From NCBI GenBank assembly GCA_019054805.1, contig JAHQIY010000033.1:62001-126000 (forward strand): a stretch of DNA of 64,000 nucleotides, written 5' to 3'. Numbering within the stretch: the stretch's first letter is position 1; each line of letters starts with the position of its first letter. A program made the position numbers and the translations under genes. The notes under the pieces are model-generated. The model was not told the origin of the DNA. It searched no databases and saw only the letters and a program-made list of their open reading frames with translations. Shown here in pieces: positions 43,652 to 55,838 of this stretch. Source of the stretch: Brachionus manjavacas (taxonomy: Eukaryota > Rotifera > Eurotatoria > Ploima > Brachionidae).

Positions 43652-44317
43652 TGATTGCACGTTACTTAACTCTAAAATATATTTATTGATGATTAAGATT
43701 ACTTCGTCTTTAGAATTGCGTGGAATTTCTCTTCCACTAGTTGTAATTCGCCTTAGCACAAATTTTGATCGTTTAAAAAATCTAGAAAACCATTCATTTG
43801 AAAAACTAATCTTATTGGAAAAAATACAAATTGTTTAATTTTTTAGAAAATTTATTAAATCTTACTTTGACCAGTTCAAATTCGTTGCCAATCTTTGCCG
43901 ATTCGTAGTTAATTCCATCAGTTTTTTTGAAATTATTCTCAAAAATTATCCGCACCAAGTCATAGCTTTCTCTAATTTCACTAATTCCAATATCCTTTAG
44001 CATTTTTCTATTCTCATCATTAAAATTTTGAATTATGAGTCGGATAAAATTTTTAAATAAGACGCCATTCTGAAAGATTGGCAACGAATTTGAACTGGTC
44101 AAAGTAAGATTTAATAAATTTTCTAAAAAATTAAACAATTTGTATTTTTTCCAATAAGATTAGCTTATCAAATGAATGGTTTTCTAGATTTTTAAAACGA
44201 TCAAAATTTGTGCTAAGGCGAATTACAACTAGTGGAAGAGAAATTCCAAGCAATTCTAAAGACGAAGTAATCTTAATCATCAATAAATGTATTTTAGAGT
44301 TAAGTAACGTGCAATCA
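43652..44317. repeat. Fold-back inversion, 245-bp arms, 176-nt loop
   Basis: The left arm 43652-43896 (pogo HTH/D1 region, minus, then NuMA-like exon 2) is repeated inverted at 44073-44317. The turn lies in NuMA-like exon 2 at AAAG (44073-44076), a 4-base overlap between both sides with one added T. The same structure recurs at 51619-52285. Confidence 0.88.
43830..44072 (-). pseudogene. NuMA-like exon 2 piece at fold-back, copy N9
   Basis: Most of exon 2 in minus orientation, then turning into the plus orientation (44073-44160). GAGTCGG replaces GAGTTGG. Confidence 0.5.
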
Positions 44318-44608
44318 TGTTCCATTATTAACATGGATGAAACCATCATATATTTAGATTCATAGAGTAACTATACGTACGATCAGGCTGGTGAAAAAAG
44401 TGTTTTAACTACTACGTCTGGAGACGAATAAACTTGAATGTCTGTGTGCTTTGCTGCTTCTGCCACTGGCTATAAATTTATACCTCTTATTATAGTTCCA
44501 AGAGTGGAACCTTTGAAAGATTTTGAGTTGCAAGTAACGTTTTGCTAGTTTATCACAAATCTGTAACTTTCAATGAGCATATGATTAGCGATAAAGTTTT
44601 AAAAAGGT
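44161..44608 (+). mobile_element. pogo-type transposon piece, plus strand, copy P5
   Basis: From LSNEWFSRFLKR through MDETIIYLD and the segment ASATGYKFIPLII, ending at about 44608 before D2. The only pogo pieces on the plus strand are this one and 52129-52576; both were created by the fold-back. It reads GREIPSNSK where the others have GREIPRNSK. Confidence 0.85.
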
Positions 44609-44650
44609 ACTTTACACTGTCTACACTGTTCAGGATTAGAAAATAAAATT
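44608..44650. repeat. 43-nt templated filler at a junction
   Basis: TACTTTACACTGTCTACACT and the following bases to GAAAATAAAATT copy 45062-45104 exactly. They are wedged between the pogo piece and spacer sequence. The same filler is at 52576-52618. Confidence 0.8.
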
Positions 44651-44778
44651 AAATGGAAAGTATAAACAAAATTCGGATTGAAAAACTCCGCTATTTTTGT
44701 TTGGTTTTGTTGATCACTAGGTTTCGTAATATTTAGCCTGATTAGGTAAAAAAAATCAGCAAAAAACGACTTGAATTA

Positions 44779-44883
44779 ATGATGGTATTATTGCCAAATT
44801 CATCAACTAAAATATCGCCTTATTTATTAATTTTGATCTATTACTGTGCTGGCTATATATTTGGAAGTTACATAAAAAAGTAA
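44779..44883 (+). CDS. 34-residue membrane peptide smORF, copy 3
   Basis: Open frame with Pro at residue 14 and Tyr at 21 and 22; identical in copies 4 and 5. Confidence 0.35.
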   Translation: MMVLLPNSSTKISPYLLILIYYCAGYIFGSYIKK

Positions 44884-45683
44884 TTATTATTTAGATTAAC
44901 ATAAGCCCAATGAACCTCAATCACCAGCTTTTAAATGAATAAAATAACAATTCATCTGCTTAATGCAGATAAAAATGGAAAGTTAAAAAATTTCTTTAAA
45001 TTAATTTATGATAAATCAAGAAAAATTAATTTTCAAATTAGATTTTAAGTTCGCGTGAATTTACTTTACACTGTCTACACTGTTCAGGATTAGAAAATAA
45101 AATTTATTCTTAAATTCTCTAGATATTAAAACTGGGAAAATAAAGTAATTCATTTAATGCTTATTTTTTAAGATTGAGCTCACCAATAATTTAGACAATT
45201 AACTTACTATTAAGTAAATTTATCAAGTAAAATGCAAAAGTTAAAATTAGTAAAGAAACATTAACCCTTTGTTTTTATTTTATTTTTAATTTCTGATAAA
45301 CTCTCAATGTATTCAAAAAAATAAATTTAATAACTCTTAAATTTCTAATCTTAAGATGAAAGATTCATCGAACTTTTCCATGTTTAGGCATCTTTAACTC
45401 ACAAGGCTCCCTCCAACCCTCAATTTACTCAATTCTCTCTCTGCATACTTGTTTATAAGTCACAATTTTTAAGTCTAAGTCTCAAAAATTTAAGTCAAAG
45501 TTATGAATTTCGGTCAAAAAAATGGAAAATAAGATGAAATACAAAAAAGGTTATTTAATTTAAATATGTTATTAAAAGACACAAACCAAAGCTTAAATCT
45601 TTACACATATCAAATCGAAAGAAAAAGCAATTTACTTGAAAAAAAAAATTTTAAGTTATTGACTTGACTTAAGACTTGTGGCG

Positions 45684-46341
45684 TCAAATAAGTCTGGTCG
45701 TAATTGATGAAATAACTGATGAAAATTCGGCATAGAACTCAATCGGAACTATTGGCAGGTTAATTTTTTTGGCAGCTGTCAACGGGTAAAAATTGGCGAC
45801 TATTTCATAGTGATGGTTATCAAGTCTGTCAGAGGCTTCTGTAATTTTTCTTACTTCATTGAATATGCCATTCATTAAAATAATCAAACTTATCTTATTG
45901 GAAAAAATACAAATTGTTTAATTTTTTAGAAAATTTATTAAATCTTACTTTGACCAGTTCAAATTCGTTGCCAATCTTTGCCGATTCGTAGTTAATTCCA
46001 TCAGTTTTTTTGAAATTATTCTCAAAAATTATCCGCACCAAGTCATAGCTTTCTCTAATTTCACTAATTCCAATATCCTTTAGCATTTTTCTATTCTCAT
46101 CATTAAAATTTTGAATTATGAGTTGGATAAAATTTTTAAATAAGACGCCATCTGAAAGTTCTTTAAGTCGATTATATGATTCTTGCTCGAGTGTTTTATT
46201 AATCTTATTAAATAAATAATAAAAAGAATTTTAAATTTAATTATTTCAATTTACCCATGTTAGAATCATTTGAATGATGGAACCGCTGAGCTTTTTCTTT
46301 CAGACAGTTGTGCTTCCATCAGAATTCATCATGTCTGTAAA
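45684..46341 (-). pseudogene. NuMA-like fragment, exons 1-3, copy N10
   Basis: Complete three-exon layout. Exon 1 carries the TGA marker. Exons 2 (45895-46086 open) and 3 (45684-45887) are intact. Head to head with ITPR copy I4. Confidence 0.5.
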
Positions 46342-46748
46342 CTGGAAAAAATAAGAATTAAACCTTTTTAAAATCAAATAAAAGAAAAAGTTGGATTAGA
46401 TAATTTCATTTAATTAATATTTTATTTCAATGCATTCATTTTTTTGAAAATTTCTCAAGCTTTAAATGTTAGTGTTGAATTAAAAAAAAATTCAAAATTT
46501 TACAAAAATTAACATAAACATTAGTTCGATTTCAAATTTTTTATTTCAAAATAATATTTGATTTTGTTCAATTAAAATTGTTTTCAATAAGAAATATATG
46601 ATAAACAAAAATTTTCATAATTGATTTTTTTAATTCTGAAAGTTGAATGTTTAGAAAATTAATAAAATCGATCAAAAATTAAGTCTCTAATTTGTATAAT
46701 CCAACTATTTGAAAATTTAAATATCCCCTTAGGAATGAATTTTTAAAA

Positions 46749-47979
46749 ATGACTAATAATAATCCAGTATCAAGCTTTCTTCACATGGCAGATGTGATCT
46801 CTTTGTACACCGAGGGTCTTGTGTCCGGCTTTATCAATTCTCTTGGTCTAGTGGACACACGATGCGTTGTTCAGCCATTGTCAGGCGTTCTCAAAAACCC
46901 GCCCAATAAATTCCGAGACTGTCTATTCAGAGTCATACCTCAGCACCGGTACTCGGCCCAGCGACAATATTGGAAGCAGTTTCTGCAGAATTCAACAATG
47001 CTTGCCACTGACCAGCAGTTAAACCAACCTATGGATGAATTAGTCCTTTAAAAGCTCCAAGTAAGAATTTATTTTTTAATGAACTAATTTATTTTTAAGC
47101 ATGCGGCTGATTTGGAAAAAAACAAAAAAACCAATTTGAAACCACAAAGCTTATTGAGTCGAACACCATAATCCAATACAGAACAGTCGTACAACTTTTA
47201 CACATAAAGAGCTATATGTTCTTGACAGTTAATAAAAAACTCTCGGCACACTTGCAAAAAAATGCAATGAGAGTCTATCTTGACTCGACTGGCAACGAAG
47301 GTTCCTGGTTCATAGTCCAGTCATTTTATAAACTAAATAAAAAAATAATTAAATTTAAAAAAAAAAAAAATAATAAAATTAAAATTTATTTATATTAGAA
47401 ACAATAAAATTAAAATTTTTTCAAAAATTTATTTAAAATTTTAAGGGAGATGTTATCAGATTGTTCCATATTGAACAAGAAAAATATTAAACTTGTGATG
47501 AGTATAAAGGAAGGCAGCAAGTGTTTATTAGAAGGACTGGAGGATTGTCAGCAACATCTGCCACTTCGTCCAAAGCTCTGTGGAAAGTGGAATAGCGAGG
47601 CAAAATGCATGTCGGGGTGGAGCTGCTAGATGATCCCATTTAATTCGCTTCAAGCATTTAGGCACTGGTTTGTACAAAGCTGCCGAGATTGATGACGATC
47701 TGACCGAGAATTCAATGAGATCTAGACTAAGAGGTGACACAATTGAACCGGTTTTTTCTCTTGTCACTGTAAAAAAGTGCAAACAATTTGTTAACGTTGT
47801 TTGAATTGGATGACACAACTACAATTACCCAGCAAAATTCTTTTATTCCCAATACCTCGTACATAAGGCTTATACACTCTAAGACAAAATCATGGGTGCA
47901 AAGTACGTCCATTCCGGTTGACAAAGAATATTGACAAAGGATGTTGCGGCATTCTCAGCAGTCTAAGCGGAAAAATCAG
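46749..47979 (+). pseudogene. ITPR: IP3 receptor N-terminus, copy I4
   Basis: Plus-strand copy: exon a 46749-47058, short intron, exon b with the 202-base internal deletion, exon c 47443-47979. It carries the ATCTCGGCAGC variant (SSIS subgroup, shared with I3 and I6). A LEKNKKTN frame change in exon b comes from a shortened A-run. Confidence 0.9.
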
Positions 47980-48044
47980 GTATTTATTTTTAGAATAATT
48001 TTGTGATAAGTAGTCTCTTTTAAATAAATTTTAAGATAAAATAT

Positions 48045-48202
48045 GCTCGAGTTTTTTATTAATCTTATTAAATAAATAATAAAAAAGAATTTTAAATTTA
48101 ATTATTTCAATTTACCCATGTTAGAATCATTTGAATGATGGAACCGCTGAGCTTTTTCTTTCAGACAGTTGTGCTTCCATCAGAATTCATCATGTCTGTA
48201 AA
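48045..48202 (-). pseudogene. NuMA-like exon 1 plus start of exon 2, copy N11
   Basis: Joined at TGCTCGAG to ITPR downstream intron sequence (48045), removing the rest of exon 2. Carries the exon 1 TGA marker. Confidence 0.5.
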
Positions 48203-49181
48203 CTGGAAAAAATAAGAATTAAACCTTTTTAAAATCAAATAAAAGAAAAAGTTTGATTAGATAATTTCATTTAATTAATATTTTTTTTCAATGCATTCAT
48301 TTTTTTGAAAATTTCTCAAGCTTTAAATGTTAGTGTTGAATTAAAAAAATTCAAAATTTTACAAAAATTAACATAAACATTAGTTCGATTTCAAATTTTT
48401 TATTTCAAAAAATATTTGATTTTGTTCAATTAAAATTGTTTTCAATAAGAAATATATGTTAAACAAAAATTTTCATAATTGATTTTTTTAATTCTGAAAG
48501 TTGAATGTTTAGAAAATTAATAAAATCGATCAAAAATTAAGTCTCTAATTTGCATAATCCAACTATTTGAAAATTTAAATATCTCCTTAGGAATGAATTT
48601 TTAAAAATGACTAATAATAATCCAGAGTTGTTTAAAAGTCACAAGTCTCTAGTCAAGTCCAAGTCAAGACTTTTTTTTTTTATTTTATAATTAACTCAAA
48701 ATAAAAGTTAAAATTTAATTTCTTTAATTCAATCTCTCTAAAATAAACTGAATTATTTGAATGTTAATTTGATAGTGATCTAAATATTTAACAATTTAAT
48801 AATCCAAAATTGGACTTTATGACAAATGACTAAAAATGAATAAGACTTTTTTTGAATCCTATTGATAATTGATTGTTAGCTTATAACCAAATAAAAATAT
48901 ATCATTTATATCAATATATCAAAAAAAGAATTTTTCAAAAAAATTTTGTCGCTTCTCATTGCACTTAGGACTGTTTAAAAATAATCAAAAACACTATTTA
49001 AAATTATATTCTATTATTTTTAAAATTCATTTTTAAAAAAGCTCAAATATTAAATTTTATCTAAAATTCATTTAACTTTAATAATTTTAGTAATCTAAGA
49101 CACATTATCTTTCTGAGATATAAATAAACAAATAAAAAAATATAAAATTAAAAAATTTTGTTGTCTTTTTATGAGTCAAGA
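48203..49181. other. AT-rich spacer with Q deleted
   Basis: Upstream spacer as at 12377, then the GACTT cluster. At the T-run near 48675 it jumps to TTTATTTTATAATTAACTC, so all of fragment Q (about 850 bases with flanks) is missing compared with 39960-40720. The same deletion occurs at 57775. Confidence 0.7.
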
Positions 49182-49535
49182 CTAGATTTTTTTCTCACTC
49201 CTTGTGGAGCATAGGGTCATTACTTTTGATTTCCACTCAAGTCGATCTTTTGCCTTTCCCCTTGCTACTCCCCATGTCATTCCCATTTCGATGAGCTCTT
49301 TCGTGATAGTTGACCTCCATGTTACTGCTGGTCGTCCTACCTTACGTCGCCCTTGAGGTGTCCATTGAAGGGCCCTTTTTGGTATCCGTGTATCTTTCAT
49401 TCTAAGTACATGTCCAAGTCATCGCAGCTTTTTGTCTTTAATGCATTGAATTAATGGTTCTGAATTTGTTCTTGAGTAAAGCTCAGCATTTGACAATGTC
49501 TCAGGCCAATGTATCCCGAGAATCCCGAGTAAAAA
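49182..49535 (-). mobile_element. LINE 3' end, copy L3
   Basis: As L1, same shared TGA; upstream A/T-run lengths differ. Confidence 0.88.
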
Positions 49536-50080
49536 ATATTTTTTCTTAAGCAATGACTTATTATGTCAAGTTTATTTTCATATTTAAAAATTAAAAATAT
49601 CCCTTTTTATTGAACTTCAATGGGTTTAAATTTTTTTAAATTGATTTTTAAAATAACTTTAAAAGACAAAAAAATTTAATTTTTTAAAATTAATAGCTTA
49701 TTCAAGTGTAAAAATAAAATTATTCCATTTTGAATGAATGAATATTAAAGTAAAAGATGAATTTGATTTTTTTAATTATCTTAGCCTGAATTTTTAAAAT
49801 TATTGATTTATTTTTTAAATAAATTTGAAATCAAACATTTATAATGTTAATTTGATAATGTGCCACTTTTAGGAATACCATGTCTGGTAATGTTGAGCAT
49901 TTATTTTTTAAAAATTATCAAAATAATTTGATTAATTAAATTTTAAATGATGGTTTTGATCTTAAAAATTTCATTTGAAATTAAATTTGCCTAAAAAATT
50001 TCGAAAAATTCGGACATATTTTATCTTAAAATTTATTTAAAAGAGACTACTTATCACAAAATTATTCTAAAAATAAATAC

Positions 50081-51315
50081 CTGATTTTTCCGCTTAGACT
50101 GCTGAGAATGCCGCAACATCCTTTGTCAATATTCTTTGTCAACCGGAATGGACGTACTATGCACCCATGATTTTGTCTTAGAGTGTATAAGCCTTATGTA
50201 CGAGGCATTGGGAATAAAAGAATTTTGCTGGGTAATTGAAGTTGTGTCATCCAATTCAAACAACGTTAACAAATTGTTTGCACTTTTTTACAGTGACAAG
50301 AGAAAAAACCGGTTCAATTGTGTCACCTCTTAGTCTAGATCTCATTGAATTCTCGGTCAGATCGTCATCAATCGCGGCAGCTTTGTACAAACCAGTGCCT
50401 AAATGCTTGAAGCGAATTAAATGGGATCATCTAGCAGCACCACCCCGACATGCATTTTGCCTCGCTATTCCACTTCCCACAGAGCTTTGGACGAAGTGGC
50501 AGATGTTGCTGACAATCCTCCAGTCCTTCTAATAAACACTTGCTGCCTTCCTTTATACTCATCACAAGTTTAATATTTTTCTTGTTCAATATGGAACAAT
50601 CTGATAACATCTCCCTTAAAATTTTAAATAAATTTTTGAAAAAAAATTTTAATTTTATTGTTTCTAATATAAATAAATTTTAATTTTATTATTTTTTTTT
50701 TTTTTTAAATTTAATTATTTTTTTATTTAGTTTATAAAATGACTGGACTATGAACCAGGAACCTTCGTTGCCAGTCGAGTCAAGATAGACTCTCATTGCA
50801 TTTTTTTGCAAGTGTGCCGAGAGTTTTTTATTAACTGTCAAGAACATATAGCTCTTTATGTGTAAAAGTTGTACGACTGTTCTGTATTGGATTATGGTGT
50901 TCGACTCAATAAGCTTTGTGGTTTCAAATTGGTTTTTTTGTTTTTTTTCCAAATCAGCCGCATGCTTAAAAATAAATTAGTTCATTAAAAAATAAATTCT
51001 TACTTGGAGCTTTTAAAGGACTAATTCATCCATAGGTTGGTTTAACTGCTGGTCAGTGGCAAGCATTGTTGAATTCTGCAGAAACTGCTTCCAATATTGT
51101 CGCTGGGCCGAGTACCGGTGCTGAGGTATGACTCTGAATAGACAGTCTCGGAATTTATTGGGCGGGTTTTTGAGAACGCCTGACAATGGCTGAACAACGC
51201 ATCGTGTGTCCACTAGACCAAGAGAATTGATAAAGCCGGACACAAGACCCTCGGTGTACAAAGAGATCACATCTGCCATGTGAAGAAAGCTTGATACTGG
51301 ATTATTATTAGTCAT
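50081..51315 (-). pseudogene. ITPR: IP3 receptor N-terminus, copy I5
   Basis: As I3 with the 202-base exon b deletion. Exon c has the ATCGCGGCAGC form (SSIA subgroup, shared with I2 and I7). Confidence 0.9.
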
Positions 51316-51618
51316 TTTTAAAAATTCATTCCTAAGGGGATATTTAAATTTTCAAATAGTTGGATTATACAAATTAGAGACTTAATTTTTGATCGATTTT
51401 ATTAATTTTCTAAACATTCAACTTTCAGAATTAAAAAATCAATTATGAAAATTTTTGTTTAACATATATTTCTTATTGAAAACAATTTTAATTGAACAAA
51501 ATCAAATATTATTTTGAAATAAAAAATTTGAAATCGAACTAATGTTTATGTTAATTTTTGTAAAATTTTGAATTTTTTTTTAATTCAACACTAACATTTA
51601 AAGCTTGAGAAATTTTCA

Positions 51619-52285
51619 TGATTGCACGTTACTTAACTCTAAAATATATTTATTGATGATTAAGATTACTTCGTCTTTAGAATTGCGTGGAATTTCTCTT
51701 CCACTAGTTGTAATTCGCCTTAGCACAAATTTTGATCGTTTAAAAAATCTAGAAAACCATTCATTTGAAAAACTAATCTTATTGGAAAAAATACAAATTG
51801 TTTAATTTTTTAGAAAATTTATTAAATCTTACTTTGACCAGTTCAAATTCGTTGCCAATCTTTGCCGATTCGTAGTTAATTCCATCAGTTTTTTTTGAAA
51901 TTATTCTCAAAAATTATCCGCACCAAGTCATAGCTTTCTCTAATTTCACTAATTCCAATATCCTTTAGCATTTTTCTATTCTCATCATTAAAATTTTGAA
52001 TTATGAGTCGGATAAAATTTTTAAATAAGACGCCATTCTGAAAGATTGGCAACGAATTTGAACTGGTCAAAGTAAGATTTAATAAATTTTCTAAAAAATT
52101 AAACAATTTGTATTTTTTCCAATAAGATTAGCTTATCAAATGAATGGTTTTCTAGATTTTTAAAACGATCAAAATTTGTGCTAAGGCGAATTACAACTAG
52201 TGGAAGAGAAATTCCACGCAATTCTAAAGACGAAGTAATCTTAATCATCAATAAATGTATTTTAGAGTTAAGTAACGTGCAATCA
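51619..52285. repeat. Fold-back inversion, second copy
   Basis: Arms 51619-51863 and 52041-52285, same turn as at 44073. It contains NuMA-like exon 2 pieces in both orientations; an added T at 51889-51896 breaks the minus-strand frame. Confidence 0.88.
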
Positions 52286-52576
52286 TGTTCCATTATTAAC
52301 ATGGATGAAACCATCATATATTTAGATTCATAGAGTAACTATACGTACGATCAGGCTGGTGAAAAAAGTGTTTTAACTACTACGTCTGGAGACGAATAAA
52401 CTTGAATGTCTGTGTGCTTTGCTGCTTCTGCCACTGGCTATAAATTTATACCTCTTATTATAGTTCCAAGAGTGGAACCTTTGAAAGATTTTGAGTTGCA
52501 AGTAACGTTTTGCTAGTTTATCACATATCTGTAACTTTCAATGAGCATATGATTAGCGATAAAGTTTTAAAAAGGT
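52129..52576 (+). mobile_element. pogo-type transposon piece, plus strand, copy P7
   Basis: As P5 but with the original GREIPRNSK. It ends at the same filler junction. Confidence 0.85.
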
Positions 52577-52624
52577 ACTTTACACTGTCTACACTGTTCA
52601 GGATTAGAAAATAAAATTAAATGG

Positions 52625-53612
52625 AAAGTCGTACTGATACAAACCTTCAATTATTGGACGCACAACTTTGGCTGGATCTTCACCTATTTCAATTCTAACA
52701 TGGGCAAAAATTTAATTATTCAAAATTTTGGCTTAGATCTCGTATTTGCCTGCATAGCTACCAAGACAGTCAAATATTTCCAAGGAGTGCAGCGATTTTT
52801 CATTGTAAATATCAATACGATAATTATCCTTTAGTGGTTCGTTGTTTTTGAACCAAAAAATGGTCGGACTTGATCTCCGGCTGAATTTAAAAATTTTTTT
52901 TATCAATTTTTATTAATTACACTTCATTTTCGAAGAAAGATTTCAATTAGTCAATCTTAAGAATCCATTGGGGACATTTTTAAAATTTTCCGAAAATGAA
53001 GTGTAATTAATAAAAATTGACAAAAAAAATTTTAAATTCAGCCGGAGATCCAAGTCCAACCATTTTTTGGTTCAAAAACAACGAACCACTAAAGGATAAT
53101 TATCGTATTGATATTTACATTGAAAAATCGCTGCACTACTTGGAAATATTACACTTCATTTTCGGATATTTTTAAAATGTCCCCAATGGATTCTTCAGAT
53201 TGACTAATTGAAATTCTTGTTTCCTCCATGACTGGTAATAGATTTGATGGTGACGCGTCTATATTCTTCAATGGTGAGGATCATTTACCGGCGGCAAAAG
53301 TTCTTTCTTCGAAGCATTTGACTCTTTATTGGCCCTGACAACTAAGATGCCTATTGTTTTTGCAGTACCATGTTTATTAGAGGCTACACATTTGTAAGAC
53401 ATTTCATCGCCTAGCAATGTTTTTTTTATTCTCAGAGAGGCTTATAAGCAAAAGGAAATCTCATATCTGGGATTAGAAGGTAGAATCTCGCTGCCGTCAC
53501 TTGTATTTTAGGAACCGGGTTTGCGATTACTTCACATGAGTTTCGTGGCCTTCAACGTCATCAAGGCACTGAAGTCGCTTGGGAAACTCAGGAAAACTCA
53601 AATCGTATGGAA
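52625..53612 (-). pseudogene. Titin-type Ig fragment, copy G3, third module missing
   Basis: Retains the broken first module (with the more ancestral-looking ANPVPKIQ and SDGSEIL readings), the linker, the nested inverted duplication and the second module. It is cut at AAAGTCGTACTG (52625), so the third Ig module is absent. In the sister unit at 44650 the whole segment is absent. Confidence 0.85.
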
Positions 53613-53869
53613 CTAAAATTTTAAAAATTATTCTTCGACTCCATTTAGAATCCAATTTGATGCATAGTTGAAAAAAACAAGATGAAAAATAAATTTTTAG
53701 GAAAAAATTTTTTTTTTAAAAAAAAAAAATTGTGCTTTTAATTAAATGGAAAGTATAAACAAAATTCGGATTGAAAAACTCCGCTATTTTTGTTTGGTTT
53801 TGTTGATCACTAGGTTTCGTAATATTTAGCCTGGTTAGGTAAAAAATCAGCAAAAAACGACTTGAATTA

Positions 53870-53974
53870 ATGATGGTATTATTGCCAAATTCATCAACTA
53901 AAATATCGCCTTATTTATTAATTTTGATCTATTACTGTGCTGGCTATATATTTGGAAGTTACATAAAAAAGTAA
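53870..53974 (+). CDS. 34-residue membrane peptide smORF, copy 4
   Basis: Identical to copy 3. Confidence 0.35.
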   Translation: MMVLLPNSSTKISPYLLILIYYCAGYIFGSYIKK

Positions 53975-54772
53975 TTATTATTTAGATTAACATAAGCCCA
54001 ATGAACCTCAATCACCAGCTTTTAAATGAATAAAATAACAATTCATCTGCTTAATGCAGATAAAAATGGAAAGTTAAAAAATTTCTTTAAATTAATTTAT
54101 GATAAATCAAGAAAAATTAATTTTCAAATTAGATTTTAAGTTCGCGTGAATTTACTTTACACTGTCTACACTGTTCAGGATTAGAAAATAAAATTTATTC
54201 TTAAATTCTCTAGATATTAAAACTGGGAAAATAAAGTAATTCATTTAATGCTTATTTTTTAAGATTGAGCTCACCAATAATTTAGACAATTAACTTACTA
54301 TTAAGTAAATTTATCAAGTAAAATGCAAAAGTTAAAATTAGTAAAGAAACATTAACCCTTTGTTTTTATTTTATTTTTAATTTCTGATAAACTCTCAATG
54401 TATTCAAAAAAATAAATTTAATAACTCTTAAATTTCTAATCTTAAGATGAAAGATTCATCGAACTTTTCCATGTTTAGGCATCTTTAACTCACAAGGCTC
54501 CCTCCAACCCTCAATTTACTCAATTCTCTCTCTGCATACTTGTTTATAAGTCACAATTTTTAAGTCTAAGTCTCAAAAATTTAAGTCAAAGTTATGAATT
54601 TCGGTCAAAAAAATGGAAAATAAGATGAAATACAAAAAAGGTTATTTAATTTAAATATGTTATTAAAAGACACAAACCAAAGCTTAAATCTTTACACATA
54701 TCAAATCGAAAGAAAAAGCAATTTACTTGAAAAAAAATTTTAAGTTATTGACTTGACTTAAGACTTGTGGCG

Positions 54773-55431
54773 TCAAATAAGTCTGGTCGTAATTGATGAA
54801 ATAACTGATGAAAATTCGGCATAGAACTCAATCGGAACTATTGGCAGGTTAATTTTTTTGGCAGCTGTCAACGGGTAAAAATTGGCGACTATTTCATAGT
54901 GATGGTTATCAAGTCTGTCAGAGGCTTCTGTAATTTTTCTTACTTCATTGAATATGCCATTCATTAAAATAATCAAACTTATCTTATTGGAAAAAATACA
55001 AATTGTTTAATTTTTTAGAAAATTTATTAAATCTTACTTTGACCAGTTCAAATTCGTTGCCAATCTTTGCCGATTCGTAGTTAATTCCATCAGTTTTTTT
55101 GAAATTATTCTCAAAAATTATCCGCACCAAGTCATAGCTTTCTCTAATTTCACTAATTCCAATATCCTTTAGCATTTTTCTATTCTCATCATTAAAATTT
55201 TGAATTATGAGTTGGATAAAATTTTTAAATAAGACGCCATCTGAAAGTTCTTTAAGTCGATTATATGATTCTTGCTCGAGTGTTTTATTAATCTTATTAA
55301 ATAAATAATAAAAAAGAATTTTAAATTTAATTATTTCAATTTACCCATGTTAGAATCATTTGAATGATGGAACCGCTGAGCTTTTTCTTTCAGACAGTTG
55401 TGCTTCCATCAGAATTCATCATGTCTGTAAA
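54773..55431 (-). pseudogene. NuMA-like fragment, exons 1-3, copy N13
   Basis: Near-identical to N10, including the exon 1 TGA marker. Confidence 0.5.
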
Positions 55432-55838
55432 CTGGAAAAAATAAGAATTAAACCTTTTTAAAATCAAATAAAAGAAAAAGTTGGATTAGATAATTTCATT
55501 TAATTAATATTTTATTTCAATGCATTCATTTTTTTGAAAATTTCTCAAGCTTTAAATGTTAGTGTTGAATTAAAAAAAAATTCAAAATTTTACAAAAATT
55601 AACATAAACATTAGTTCGATTTCAAATTTTTTATTTCAAAATAATATTTGATTTTGTTCAATTAAAATTGTTTTCAATAAGAAATATATGTTAAACAAAA
55701 ATTTTCATAATTGATTTTTTTAATTCTGAAAGTTGAATGTTTAGAAAATTAATAAAATCGATCAAAAATTAAGTCTCTAATTTGTATAATCCAACTATTT
55801 GAAAATTTAAATATCCCCTTAGGAATGAATTTTTAAAA

